Positions 21,631 through 34,778 of a stretch of 64,000 nt of DNA are shown here, piece by piece. How positions within the stretch are numbered: position 1 is the first letter of the stretch; each line of letters opens with the position of its first letter. The notes under the pieces were generated by a model. That model made no database searches and was not told the DNA's origin. It saw nothing but the letters and a program-made list of their open reading frames with translations. The stretch comes from Leucaena leucocephala (Eukaryota; Streptophyta; Magnoliopsida; Fabales; Fabaceae), in assembly GCA_037074615.1 (NCBI GenBank), contig CM073518.1, positions 12,166,501-12,230,500 of the forward strand. The letters run 5' to 3'. The translations under genes were made by a program, and so were the position numbers.

Positions 21631-23570
21631 TGTAGGGAATTGGAAGACACGCAGCGGAAATTAACTTTAAAAATTTTTCCATTCCCAGCCAGGATCTACC
21701 GAATGTGTTTAAGTCAAGGAGAAAGAAGTGTTACCTTCGGTTTCAAGCTTTGGTCGCGACCTCAGTGTCCACTAGTCGCGACTCCTCGCCTCTGGAACTT
21801 TCAGTCGCGACCTCCTCAGCTTCTAGTCGCGACCTGTCGCCTCTGGAGTTTGTAGTCGCGACTTACTCTTCTTCTAGTCGCGACCTGTCGCCTCTGGAGC
21901 TTTTAGTCGCGACCTCTTCAACTTCACGTCGCGACCTGTCTCCTCTTTTCGGATTTCTGACGTTCAGATGCCCGTTTGGTCGCGACCTAAGTGTGTTCTG
22001 GTCGCGACCTTTCTTCGTGTCTGGCCGTATCGTAGAAGTCGACAGCTCAGATCGGCTTCCTCTACCGGTATCCACACGAACAGCGTTCCAATTGCGAACG
22101 ACGTGCTAGCGCCTCTTGTCCCTCTAAGGCTTTCTGGAGATTCCGTCCTCACCGTCTCTATTTCGGCAGTTTCTTATATGCAAACATTTTGCACTCTCCC
22201 TGCCCCCTTTTCTCACGACTGAATGTGTGTGAAGAGATCTATTGTGTGTAGAACCCTAGCTCCTAATGTCAAATATATAGGAAGCTATCGGGCTTCTAAT
22301 AGGGCCGGGCTTCAGAATTAATCTTATATTAATTCTGAATTAATACAATATCATATATTGCATAATTTAATAAGAAACTGATTAAATAAATATGGTTTAT
22401 ATTAAATCCGTCCCACAGATTTAATTCACCTATTTATTTAATTTAAAATAAAGATAAGACAGAATTATATTTGATTTATTCTCATAAATCAAAATTGAGA
22501 TATCTTATCAATTTGAATTTCAAATTCAAATAGATCATATCCATTTAAATTCAAATTCAAAAATGATAGAGATTTAATTTATCCTTATAAATTAAATCTT
22601 ACAAATATCTCTTATATTATTTATATAATATATATATAAACTAATTTATATATATATAAAATATATATCCACCCTAGATTATTCATTGAATTTAGACATC
22701 TCTTAGATTCAATGAATCTGGACATCATAGCTCGCATTGGGCTGTTTTGTGTGCGACCCTGTAGGCCCATATGAAGTTGGCAGTGGCCCAGTTACTATAC
22801 TGACCCACAAGTCGTAAGCGGTCTCTAGCAAGGCATTACGACTACCCAAAACATATGAGGATCGATAAACGATGTAACCTTTCATACAACCATATCACGT
22901 CCCTTTTGTCACACGATATTTCGGTCAAGGATGAGGCATGGTGAACGTCATCCTCCTGTTCCTGACCGTTACTTTCTCGATCCCTGAGTAGTCTGAATAT
23001 AGAAATGGAACTACCCTTCCATTCCAGTATGGCCATACATTTCTCAGACTCACTCATCGAGGGGCCCAGTAATATCTCTCTACGAATGTGAGGGACAAAT
23101 TCCATCTTGACCATTCACATTCCTCCGCATGAAAACCACTAAGCCCGAGCATAGCCTTTATGATCACTCGGTCAAAAGTGACTTTTGACTAGGTCAAAGC
23201 TGAGCGTTTGTCATGTAGGAATCCATGATGATCTCAGGTCAAAGGGCATAGTGACATGGCTTGTATATGAGAGAAGCTTATGACTTGACCCATGCAGCTC
23301 TCTCATTGCGGGTCGATCCAACACCCTGTACTCTTACATGTGCTTATGACTTTGATTTATATCTCTATATATCTTCAAAGTCATACTGGTCTTATTTCAT
23401 CTCTGCTCCCACATAGATGACCGACCAGGGACATTTAGGATAAGATCACGAGTTATCCAAGGATTGTCATCATAGTAAACATGCAAATAATATGATAACT
23501 TTATTAAGAAATTCATAAATCAACAATGTTCATAAGATAATGATTGGCCCCTAGGGCACAATCTCCAACA
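21631..23570 (-). repeat. Copia-1 5' LTR
   Basis: A 1940-bp LTR with the same ends as 14619-16514. It carries ten exact GTCGCGAC sites between 21753 and 22008, with gaps 22, 29, 22, 29, 22, 29, 22, 51 and 22, that is one 51-bp unit more than its partner. It also contains the 90-codon open frame (22842-23114). Its right edge abuts gypsy LTR sequence. Confidence 0.92.
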
Positions 23571-24930
23571 TTATCTATTATTCACCGTTTACACACATAT
23601 CCGGACACCGGCTCCTTCTGTCCGAAACACTAGCCTGCGGTGTTCAGGCATCCCTGTGAGTCATATCAGTCATCTGACTGAGGTCATCCGAACTCATTCA
23701 GTCCCTTTTTAAATACCGATAAATCTCCCTATCGGATCCCCAGAGGCCTCACACTCCCGTCTGGATTTTCTGATTTGCGAATAACTTTTTCTACAGGCCT
23801 CCTATCGGTATTCTGTCAGTTTCCCGACATCCGCCCCATAAGGACGTATCATCCTGTATTTTCTCACCTAGATCTGAATTCTAGGATATCCGGTATTAAT
23901 TTTTATAACTTTTGGACGATCAGTCCATTTCTGGCTATCTGGAATCTTCAAAAATTCCTGTATTAAGCCAGATTACCGAGCGTCACTTGCTCTCTCTACC
24001 GGTGAAATCTGGGACTGAAATGCTGTCGGACAGTCCAAATCACTTCCGGCCTGACTTTCTTTAATTACAATTTAGCCCCAGGGAACTTTTCTTCTTTTCA
24101 TTAAGTCCCTTTTTACTTGGCTAAAATTACACTTAAGGACCCCACATTTTTGTCTACTTTCCTTTTTGGCCTTGCAACTTTCCATAATTGCACTTAAGTC
24201 CTTTCATCTCCTTTACTAGGTCTAGGGGCATTATTGTCTTTTCATATTTTACCAGAGTATTCTCTGGCCCTGGTCAACTATCCAGATACCCCTTCTTGAC
24301 TGTCTAACCTTAGCCAAATGACCAAAATACCCTTTACTCATTCTTCAGTTATTCTATAACATAAGGGCATTTTCGTCATTTTGCACATTTTTCCCGGACA
24401 CCGGCCCCCCTTACCACTGAACTGGTATTATGGGCTTGGGCCTTCCCTGGTGTCACTACGGGCCTTAGACAACACTGTATGGCCTCTGGCCATAGTCCGA
24501 TCATCTCTATTCGGACTGCCTTTCCTTTACCGATTATAACTGTAAATTCCCATCTTCAGGAATTTTTACAGAAAAATCGGGACCTCAAATCAAAATTCTG
24601 TGACTCCTCATTCAATCCGGAATCCTTTTCTCTATCTCCCGGTATTTTCAGATATTTTATCCGGACCGGGCTGTTTTGGCCTGAAAAAGCACTCACACGC
24701 ACATTTTTCCAAAATGACCATTTTACCCCTGGTCATATTTCTAATTCTTTCATACACATAGAGACCTCATATGCATATTTCACAGTTCAGTGAAATGATC
24801 AGCATAATTTTCTCTATTTTCTGGCAAAATATGGTACTCATCGGCTACCAGCCCGATCTTTCTCATAATTACGATTATGCCCTTGATTTCTCTTTCTGGC
24901 ATCTCTAGGCCTAAAAATTAGGGTGTTACA
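23571..24930 (-). mobile_element. Truncated 3' LTR of second gypsy family A element
   Basis: It matches 31859-33218 with about one mismatch that I noticed (24777) over 1360 bp, so it is the young LTR partner of 29621-33218. It lacks the first ~2.24 kb, being cut by Copia-1. It ends GGTGTTACA at 24930 and is followed by a polypurine tract (complement of 24931-24945). Confidence 0.87.
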
Positions 24931-27893
24931 TTTCTACACCCCTTAAAATAAATTTCGTCCTCGAAATTTACTTGGCATCTTAGTCAACGATCCTGGATAT
25001 AGCTCTTCTGTATATCCTTTCATGGTTTATGACTAAGGCTTGGGGCATTCCTCTTCTTATGGACAATTCATTACACTTGTGAGTAGTGTCCATTTCTTTC
25101 ATATCTTATCCCTTAGAATTTTGATGTAATTCTGGGTTTACATTACTCCTCTTACACTTTGCAAATCTCTCAGGAGAAATATTATTCTTCTGACTCCCTT
25201 TCTCCTGATACGAGATCATAACCCAGATAACTTCTCTGACTTTTCTTAACTGTTCTCATAACTTCATGCACCTATGCCCAACTTTTGTGGCATTTGCACT
25301 TTCTTATCCCTTCTTAGGGCTTATCTATCATTAGGCTACTTTTGCCTTAGCACCTTTCAATTTAACGTGCTATTGGGTTAGGGCTAGATTACTCTTTATA
25401 TAGCTTTAGGCCCTAGCAATCTCTTTCGTATAGAACTACGTTCTATCTTTGCTTTGCCTTAGACCCTCTTCTCTAGGTCTCTCTGGCCTTTTAATCTCTC
25501 ATGACTTGTTATCATGACCACTTTCTTTAGATCCGAAAAGAACTCTTCATTATCTATATCATCATCTAGGCATATGGTTCCTTACAGCTCAGTCGCCCTT
25601 ACAGCTATGGTTCTTCTTAACCATTCTTAGGGTCGACCTTAGGGAATATTGAAGACTCTGTCTGGGGTAAGAGCAAATACCTTTCCTAGGGATGTCCGCA
25701 TTCTTAGGCAACCTTTTGCAAAGTGGCCTTTCTTACCACAACTATTTTGCCCTGCTCGGCATTCCCATGTGCCATGGCTCTTTCCACCACATTGACATCT
25801 CTGCTCTCCAATCTGATCATTACCCTGATCAGTCCCTTGTCTTAACTATCACCTCTTTCTCTTGCTATTGGCTTTACAACTTGAGCTACCTCCCAGAGTG
25901 CTCTTAGCCAATGCTTTTCTATTCTCAACACATAGAGGATTCTGTTCTTTTCTGCTTCTCAGGCATACTTCTACCAAACTTTGAATATCAATACTCAGCT
26001 TTGGACTTGGACTCCGTCTTTGCTAAGGAAAAGCTAAGTTTAGTCTGTATACTAGAGGCTATCTGAGAAAACCATTATAAAATAATTTCTCTGGGTGAGT
26101 TTATCAACTAGTGAAGCTTCCTCACCTTAACTTCATCTTTGGCATTCATCTTCCCAAAGAGATACTACATTGTACTCATGTCTCATGGCTCATTACTTTC
26201 CTTAGGCTAGGTCTAACTGCGACCTCGGGATCTAACTGCGATCAACCGTTAGCCTCTTCAGAATCTAACCGCGACTCTGAAGCTGTTAGGATCTAACTGC
26301 GACCCTGGAGCCATGCTAGGATCTAACTGTGACCCTTCAGAATCTAACTGTGATTCTGTTGTACTGTATATCTCCCAAAGATTTTAAACCAACAGACTAA
26401 GTTATAAGGTTAACTGCTTCCACCTGTTGATAACTCCATAATTAAACATTTGAAAATTTTATAGCCTCATATCATTACCCAGACTTTACTTACTTCCTCT
26501 CTTACTCAGGAGTTCCTTCACATCTTTCAACTTGTGCTCTAACTACGAGCCATTTGAACTATGCTCTAACTGCGAGCATTCTATATCAGATCCAACTCTT
26601 ATCTAAAGAGTAATCTATACTCATCTGAATCTAGCTCTATCTGAGAGCCACCTGTTTTAGATCCAACTCTTATCTGAAGAGTGATCTAGAAATAATCCCT
26701 TTACCGTTATCTGTTTACCATTCCGCTCAATAGAAATGGCCCTGAGTACTGTATTCACAAGCTTATAGAAATACCTGAGTAACCTCAATCATATCTGAGT
26801 AACCTCAATTATACATCATGTCTGAGTATCATATCATAACTTATCGTCCCATAACTGAGACTATCTATCATCCTCAATACATTCATATCATCCTCTTATC
26901 ATATGGTATGGGAGCAACCTACTTTTTCATAATTTTCTTATCTCATATATGTACTCATATATACTCTCCCCTGCATGCACTACAAAAGGGGAGTATCCAT
27001 TCATCATAGCATACTCTAACATGCACGTCATCCTTTGACAACTGCAATGGAATGCAACTATCATAACTTATGGCATCATAAGCCATATCATCATCATATT
27101 TTGCTCAACCATCCATTAGATATCGTAAAAATCCAAGTAAGCCTCAGAACATATTTTCTTGATCATATTATTTGTCAGATCATCATCTGATCATACTATC
27201 TATCGCATTATCTGTCAGATTATCAGTCACATGCTCAGGATCTGACAGGCACCTCTGTCTATCTTACTTAGGCTGCCACACTACCCTCTTACCAGGGTAT
27301 AGACTCAACCCTTTATCTTACATAAGGAATAGGGGAGTCACTTTATCTCTTAACTGTGGCTACCTCTTTACTATCTTTCAACTTCTTCTATCTTTCCATC
27401 AGTCCCTATCAGTCCTGATCTATTCTTGACCGGACTATGGTTCTTATTGGTCTTTCTCTTTATCCTAGCGAACTTGAGTCACATGGATCTCATTCATCAT
27501 CTTTTACTATTACTTCTACTTTCTAGGGTACTATGCCCTATGTCTATCACTTCTCCGTGATGGAATCCCTCTGCTCAGGGAACATTGAGCTCTTTATCTA
27601 TTACCCATCACGTCTCTCACCTTAGGCCATGTGCTAGGATCATTCCTGGGCAAATCTCATCCCAGCTTTTAGGTCTTCTATTCAGATTAGCTGAATAAAA
27701 CCCCTGTAACGTAGATCTACTCTTAGTTACTACATAGAGGATCTACTTTTACATATTGTCTTAAACTGATCTTTCGTACCTTAGTACCTTTGTACTGTCT
27801 AGCTTATCATATGTTATACCAATCCTCTAGCTGGTGGACTTCAGCGAGTTTGGTACCTTCATTCTCTTCATCATATGGCCTCTGCCAATTATA

Positions 27894-28122
27894 GTCGCGA
27901 CTTGAGAACTTCATAGTCGCAACTCACATGCTCTGTGACTTTTAGTCGCGACCGTCTCACACTACTCGTCACGACTTGGCAGCTCTGCGTCCTTTAGTCG
28001 CAACCTATAACATCGCTACCTGAACTCCTTTGTACACTGGTCGCGTACTGCAATATTACTTATTGCTACCTGAGGTCTTCTCACGTCGCAACATCAACTT
28101 ATCTGTACATATTAGTCGCGAC
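27894..28122. repeat. GTCGCGAC-type array in second family A element
   Basis: Sites at 27894, 27916, 27945, 27968 and 27997 have gaps 22, 29, 23 and 29, followed by more decayed sites to 28115. Several are less decayed than in the first element (exact GTCGCGAC at 27894, 27945 and 28115). Confidence 0.82.
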
Positions 28123-28429
28123 ATAAGACCCCTCTTCTCTACTTCCTACTTTTAAAACATGTAGTCATACTCATCCTCATACAATGGCAACATACTAGGT
28201 ATAGGGTAGCTCAATAGTGTGCATACTGGACAATATAATCCAATCACATACAGGATTTATCCTTTCATTAGCCAGTGGAAACAGAACACAAATAAACTCG
28301 TACCTTAGTTTGGTACAGGAGACTTTCTTATCTCGTTGCCAGTCAGGTATATACTCTTCCCTGAGTCGGGTATCTTTCGCCCGTTGTGTTCTGTGGACAC
28401 TCCCTGGCATAATGTCCATACTTTCCACA

Positions 28430-29239
28430 CCTATAGCGTAACCCCTGACCTACTGGACAAGGCCTCATACCATGGTCTCAACCACAGTTCCTACATTCAT
28501 TAGGCCTTGGTTGCCTACTAACTTCTCCTGGCCCACTACCTAGCCTACTTCCTTGTTTCTTATTAACTTTTGACCCATATACTGGCTCATTTCTCTTATT
28601 ACTGTTCCTTCTCAGGGAACCTGGTGGTATCACTTTCAGTGGTACTGATGGAGTAGGCTCACTCTTTGCTGGTTATTGCACCTTCTTTTCTGGCTTGTAA
28701 ACTGCCAGCTGGGTCTTTCTTTCAGTGGGACATTCTAAAACCTTAAAGATTTTCTCTAACTGGCTTACCCAATCCTCAGCTACTTGGGTATCAAGAGTCT
28801 CTTCAAACATGGGCGGATTAAACTTATAGAATCGTTCCATCCATGTTTGCAGACTTCCCTGGTTATTGTTATTTCTTATAGACCCCTGATGTTTATTCAT
28901 TCCAGTCTGCTCATGATCTGACTGAGGTTCAGGTTCTATATCATGCTCTGGTACTACCTCCTTCCCAGACTGCTGTAATCTTGCAACCGCAGCAGCAACC
29001 GCCGTAGTGATAGCAGAATCTCGCTCTTGATCTTGGCGAGCCTGGGTTGCCCACATCTCATCGTGACTTATGACTTAACTTGTTGTAACTTGGATATCTG
29101 GCGTCCTCACCATAGTATCTGGTTACAACATGATACCTCGAGCTACTCTTGCAGCTTCCTTAGTCGTGAACTGATCAAATTTCGTCTCTATCCATAGAGG
29201 AAACTGCTTCTTAAACCTTGTTCTGCTTAGTCCAGCCAT
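28430..29239 (-). pseudogene. Gag remnant of second family A element
   Basis: The ATG is complementary to 29237-29239. The best open part (29056-28673, 127 codons) runs from MWATQARQDQERDSAI through a hydrophilic stretch to FNPPMFEETLDTQVAEDW and EKIFKVLECPTERK, the usual start of a plant gypsy gag (Retrotrans_gag-like). It then stops at QLAVYKPEKKVQ, where a normal gag would continue for a further 150 or so residues. Downstream remnants of the basic, CRNC-containing tail follow almost at once. The same internal deletion is in the other copies, so it is a family trait. A partial gag could only work with help from intact relatives. Confidence 0.75.
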
Positions 29240-29605
29240 ATTGTGTTAATAAACACGAGACCTCGACTGTATTGGCTGACTAAGATTAGCCCATCATAAT
29301 CATATTTTTCGCAAAACTATAAAGCTCGGGGTCCAGCCTCATTCATCTGGGTGTCACTGTCTTCTATCTAAACCTTTCCAAGCAGTGAACACCATCCCTA
29401 TACCATACTCTAGGGAGAGGACCACTCAAACTTCTCATTTGTTTAAGGAATCAACTAACTAAACCAGAGTATCACTGAGCTAGAACCTTCTGTTCTGTGC
29501 CAGAATCTTATGCTCGGAGCCAGAACCCTTTGTTCTGTGCTAACCTTATTCTGTACTAACACCATAAATTATCTGTTCAGAGCATTTCCTAAGCCAGAAT
29601 CCTTT

Positions 29606-29617
29606 GCTCTGATACCA
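29606..29617 (-). promoter_or_regulatory. Primer binding site (second family A element)
   Basis: Complement TGGTATCAGAGC, three bases from the LTR at 29621. Marks 29621-33218 as the 5' LTR. Confidence 0.9.
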
Positions 29618-29620
29618 AAA

Positions 29621-32600
29621 TGAAACATCCTTATATTCGTATGACTTAGGGACCATTCAGTAGCATTTAGAACCACTTTCAAGGTCATTGAAGTCCAATT
29701 TCTCAACCTGGAGTTTTATTCTTATCGAGTACTGTTCACTGTGTAAATTCCAGAGGAGTGACCCGACTTCGAAAAATCATAACTAATTCTAGAAAAATCG
29801 AAATGAAGTGGTTCCAATTGCTACATGAAGATAACTCACTTATATTTCGGGGAAAAATAATTTGTTTACCATTCGTTGACCGAGTCAACGTCAGTCAATG
29901 TTTCAACTTTACTGTTCATACCACGTTTTTCTCCTGAATCCAGCATTCTGGTCCCAACTTTGATAATTTATATATCCTTGTGTAGACATCCAAATGATAC
30001 GTTTTATATATCAAATTAAATCTTGGTATGTCTACTCTCTACCATAAAAATTTCGTACATTTATTCATGCATTTACTATTTTTAATTATTTATCAAACAT
30101 TATCATGTCACCACGTGTTACTGTTCACATTGGTAATTTTCAGCAATCAACTTTGCATACATATGCATACATCCATCATATATCAGTCAAACATGCCAAA
30201 CAACTATTATTATTAATTAATAAGTTGTTTTACATCTGGCCATGTACATAAATTCTCATATCTCTATTACATCTTTTCCTGCTTGAAGTCCGGCAGCATA
30301 ACCGCTACGCTTCATCTGTACAAAGAACTGAACCGTACTGATTCGGTAATCCCCTCATGAGAACTACCATTCTACGTAGTACCCAGGAAAGACTAGATGA
30401 ACCGGCTAGGTCCACTCACTTCTAGCCTCCTTAGACAGCACTACGTACACAGTACTTATCATATACTGATGTTCAGTCTTTACTTCGGCAGCATAACGGC
30501 GTCTCTTAAAATTCCCAAAATTCATTTTGACATAACCTCCCCTGTAATGGTTTACTTATTGGGATGAGATTCGGGGGAATCTCAGTAGCAACAATCATAA
30601 CAATATATGTAATGCAGAGTGACCGTGCTTGCTTGTGATTGTGTACAGATAAGTATGCTGCTTGCTTCCATGCTTAATAACATATGATCATAGCATTACA
30701 GCAGAGCTTCAGACATAACATATAAGACAACAATCCAACCAAACAATAGCACAACAAATCACAAAGCCATTACATAAAAGCTAGGATTAGTTACTACCTG
30801 GCTAGCTTAGCAGAACTCCACTATCCTTATTCTGCTTCCAGCTCCGTCAGAACTTCCTTTCTTTCTTTCTTCCTCTCACTTTCTCTCTCTAGCACCTCCT
30901 CCTCTCTCTAAAATTGCTTGCTTGGCCGTGCATAATGAGGAGCAAGGGGGGGTATTTATAACCTCCTCCAATGGCAATCTCGTAATTACCATGAACTTTG
31001 ATCCTGCGGTCCTGGTTTTTCCTGGATTTTCCTATTTTCTTTAATTCCTCATTTACTGCATCATGCATGACATCATTGGGACACCTCACCAGGACACCTC
31101 AGCGCCACATTTATCACATGTCTAAAAACCTGGACACCTCAGATGCTGACTCAGCATGCTGACTCACCGGTCCAGTATCTTGCCTCGTAGTACGTGTCCT
31201 TTACTTTTTCTTCTGCCTTTATGTTAGCGCCATGTGTCATCTTACTGGCACCTGTCACGCCTTCCAATGCTATCCAGATAAATCTAGAACTTTATCTGAT
31301 CGCCTCCTCGGTTATCGTGCCGACCGAGTAACTTTACTTTATTGAAACAGCATTAAAATAATATTTTAATGCCACTTTTTCCCACACATTACTGGGCCTA
31401 CGTTTTTGGGCTCTGGGAATGTTGTCTTGGATCCTGATCAAGCCCAAGTACTCTGATGGCTCGATTCCCAAGAAACAACCCTTGGCAAATTACCAAAATA
31501 CCCTTGGGTGCCCTTTCTTGCACTATTTTAACCCTAAGGGTAAAATCGTCATTTTACACCCTTCTGTACTCTGTCAGGGCATATACTGACTCTAAGTAGC
31601 TTTATCTGTATATACCTTGGCTTCTGGGCCTATTCAGAATTACCAAAATGCCCTTTATTCATCTGTTCCCCTTTTGTACAACACAGGGGCATTTTCGTAA
31701 TTTCACACTTTTCCGGGGTTCTGCCGGACACTGGCCCACCTATCAGTCCAAGGGTCTTACTGGGCCTTTGTTGGCGCCATTATTGGGCCTTTCTGGGTCC
31801 AATACCTTCATGGCACGCATTACGAGGAATCTTCCCTTGTTAATAATTATTGAATATTTTATCTATTATTCACCGTTTACACACATATCCGGACACCGGC
31901 TCCTTCTGTCCGAAACACTAGCCTGCGGTGTTCAGGCATCCCTGTGAGTCATATCAGTCATCTGACTGAGGTCATCCGAACTCATTCAGTCCCTTTTTAA
32001 ATACCGATAAATCTCCCTATCGGATCCCCAGAGGCCTCACACTCCCGTCTGGATTTTCTGATTTGCGAATAACTTTTTCTACAGGCCTCCTATCGGTATT
32101 CTGTCAGTTTCCCGACATCCGCCCCATAAGGACGTATCATCCTGTATTTTCTCACCTAGATCTGAATTCTAGGATATCCGGTATTAATTTTTATAACTTT
32201 TGGACGATCAGTCCATTTCTGGCTATCTGGAATCTTCAAAAATTCCTGTATTAAGCCAGATTACCGAGCGTCACTTGCTCTCTCTACCGGTGAAATCTGG
32301 GACTGAAATGCTGTCGGACAGTCCAAATCACTTCCGGCCTGACTTTCTTTAATTACAATTTAGCCCCAGGGAACTTTTCTTCTTTTCATTAAGTCCCTTT
32401 TTACTTGGCTAAAATTACACTTAAGGACCCCACATTTTTGTCTACTTTCCTTTTTGGCCTTGCAACTTTCCATAATTGCACTTAAGTCCTTTCATCTCCT
32501 TTACTAGGTCTAGGGGCATTATTGTCTTTTCATATTTTACCAGAGTATTCTCTGGCCCTGGTCAACTATCCAGATACCCCTTCTTGACTGTCTAACCTTA

Positions 32601-33218
32601 GCCAAATGACCAAAATACCCTTTACTCATTCTTCAGTTATTCTATAACATAAGGGCATTTTCGTCATTTTGCACATTTTTCCCGGACACCGGCCCCCCTT
32701 ACCACTGAACTGGTATTATGGGCTTGGGCCTTCCCTGGTGTCACTACGGGCCTTAGACAACACTGTATGGCCTCTGGCCATAGTCCGATCATCTCTATTC
32801 GGACTGCCTTTCCTTTACCGATTATAACTGTAAATTCCCATCTTCAGGAATTTTTACAGAAAAATCGGGACCTCAAATCAAAATTCTGTGACTCCTCATT
32901 CAATCCGGAATCCTTTTCTCTATCTCCCGGTATTTTCAGATATTTTATCCGGACCGGGCTGTTTTGGCCTGAAAAAGCACTCACACGCACATTTTTCCAA
33001 AATGACCATTTTACCCCTGGTCATATTTCTAATTCTTTCATACACATAGAGACCTCATATGCACATTTCACAGTTCAGTGAAATGATCAGCATAATTTTC
33101 TCTATTTTCTGGCAAAATATGGTACTCATCGGCTACCAGCCCGATCTTTCTCATAATTACGATTATGCCCTTGATTTCTCTTTCTGGCATCTCTAGGCCT
33201 AAAAATTAGGGTGTTACA
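29621..33218 (-). mobile_element. 5' LTR of second gypsy family A element
   Basis: A 3598-bp LTR (TGAAACATCC...GGTGTTACA) with a TATA box on the minus strand at 30953-30960. It aligns along its length with 1746-5310. Right of it comes CTGTT and a piece of Copia LTR, so the element probably inserted into a Copia LTR. The other target-site copy is lost with the left LTR end. Confidence 0.87.
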
Positions 33219-33617
33219 CTGTTCGTGTGGATACCGGTAGAGGAAGCCGATCTGAGCTGTCGACTTCTACGATACGACCAGACACGAAGCAAGGTCGCGA
33301 CCAGAACACGCTGAGGTCGCGACCATACGGGCATCTGAACGTCAGAAATCCGAAAAGAAGAGGCAGGTCGCGACTTGAAGCTGACGAGGTCGCGACTACA
33401 AACTCCAGAGACGTCAGGTCGCGACGAGAAACATAGGAGGTCGCGACTAAAAGGTTCCAGAGGCGAAGAGTCGCGACTAGTGGACACTGAGGTCGCGACC
33501 AAAGCTTGAAACCGAAGGTAACACTTCTTTCTCCTTGACTTAAACACATTCGGTAGATCCTGGCTGGGAATGGAAAAATTTTTAAAGTTAATTTCCGCTG
33601 CGTGTCTTCCAATTCCC
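33219..33617 (+). mobile_element. Copia LTR fragment (3' end only)
   Basis: It matches the last ~400 bases of the Copia LTR in plus orientation (GTGTGGATACCGG through CCAATTCCC), including seven or eight GTCGCGAC sites, and stops just before the LTR's terminal bases. It is cut on the left by the gypsy LTR and on the right by another gypsy fragment. Confidence 0.85.
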
Positions 33618-34629
33618 TTCATAATTATATGATGTTAGGATTTAATTTGTGTACTCAAAGAAGGAAGCCATATATCAAAAATCAAGGAGAAGTAAGAAGC
33701 AAGAGGCAAATAAAAGAGTAAAGGAAAGTCAAGTATGTGGGGTAGTAAACTAATCTAGACTTGTATGAATTGAATGTGATGTGCAATGGTGCTATGATTT
33801 TATGGATTGTTGTGGCATATATGTATTTGAAAGATGCTCTGTTCTATGAATACTTTGGCCAATTGTACTTCATATTTGACATGGTAGCATGCTCATGCAT
33901 TATGTTGACATAATCACAAGCAAACATAAACATTAACATTAATGCCTACACTGTTTAGTTCTGTTTGCTATTGAGATTTTCTTTGAAATCTCACCCCCTC
34001 CATATCCCAATCCCAGTAGGTTCATGAGTAAGGAAAGAAGATGAAGTTACGTTAGAAGAAGTTGGGGATTGGATAGTATAATTGTTATGTGATGATTGTA
34101 TGTATAGATGTTGAAATTTGTCACTGTGAACAATAACTTGTAGTGAGATAGTGACCTTTAAGATGTAAGGAAAAATAGTAAATGATAGAATAAATGTATG
34201 AAATTTTACCAGTATTTAGTTAACATGTCAATCTTCTTTTTGACGCCAAGAATGCCTTATTTCGATGTCATACAATGAGAACAAATTTTTCAAATTTGGG
34301 GACCAGAAACTGTTTTTAGAAGTTTTGACCAAATGAACAGTGATATTTGATGCCAATACTATGCTGATTGGCTGAGCATATGGTCTAAGACTTATTTTTC
34401 CCTCAAAGTTCAATATATTAGCTTCATTTAGACTTTTGAACCTCTATATTTTGATTTTTCTATAATTAATTATGATATTTCAAAGTTCATTGCTTAATCT
34501 GAAAATACCACATGAACTATACCTGTGAACTTGGAAATTCCAGATTTTGAATTTGAACTTGAATGATCATATAAGTGGTTCTAAATGCTACTGAATGGTC
34601 CCTAAGACATATGAAAGCAAGGTGTTACA
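33618..34629 (+). mobile_element. 3' part of a plus-strand gypsy LTR
   Basis: About 1 kb ending AAGGTGTTACA, followed by a decayed PBS. It is the reverse complement, at moderate identity, of the left part of the LTR at 57495-58500; for example both share the AAGGAGAAGTA and TGTTAGGATTT phrases. The 5' part of the LTR is missing. Confidence 0.7.
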
Positions 34630-34778
34630 TTTTTTATATCAGAGCAAAGTTTCTGGCATCATATAAGATAATTCATAGACCCTAAACCAAAGTAGTTAAC
34701 ATTATGTTAGGGTTAGGGTACTTAGTAAGAAAGTCAGTATCACTTAAGTTTGAATCTTAAGTGAACCAAGAAGATCCC
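34630..34778 (+). mobile_element. Decayed PBS and start of gypsy internal region
   Basis: Five bases after the LTR end, TTATATCAGAGC (34634-34645) resembles TGGTATCAGAGC with two changes. About 130 further bases of leader follow, then the 1.45-kb LTR starts. Confidence 0.55.

Larger units (their letters stand above)
14619..23570 (-). mobile_element. Copia-1: nearly intact Ty1/copia retrotransposon
   Basis: This is an 8.95-kb minus-strand element: 5' LTR 21631-23570, PBS 21618-21629, a 1.1-kb leader, gag-pol 20511-16529, PPT 16515-16530, 3' LTR 14619-16514. Domain order is gag, protease, integrase, RT, RNase H, which is the Copia order. The LTRs differ by only about half a dozen substitutions I could see, plus a 51-bp unit and AT-tract length, so insertion was recent. 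I found no target-site duplication (ATAAA on the left, TTATC on the right). The two flanks match non-adjacent parts of gypsy LTRs of different age. The lineage may be Tork/Angela-like; I am not sure. Confidence 0.92.
24931..29620 (-). mobile_element. Internal region of second gypsy family A element
   Basis: A 4.69-kb internal region from PPT (24931) to PBS (29606-29617), colinear with 5311-9798 but about 200 bp longer, with extra sequence near 25300-25510. It contains gag (29239 to 28430), a GTCGCGAC array (27894-28122) and the CTAACTGCGACC-type array (26205-26700). No pol motifs are visible. It confirms that the family as a whole, not one copy, lacks pol. Confidence 0.82.

Noticed and set aside
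34709..34721. TTAGGGTTAGGG, a possible interstitial telomere repeat
   Set aside because: Only two units, of the vertebrate-type hexamer rather than the usual plant TTTAGGG, inside retrotransposon leader sequence. Chance is enough.
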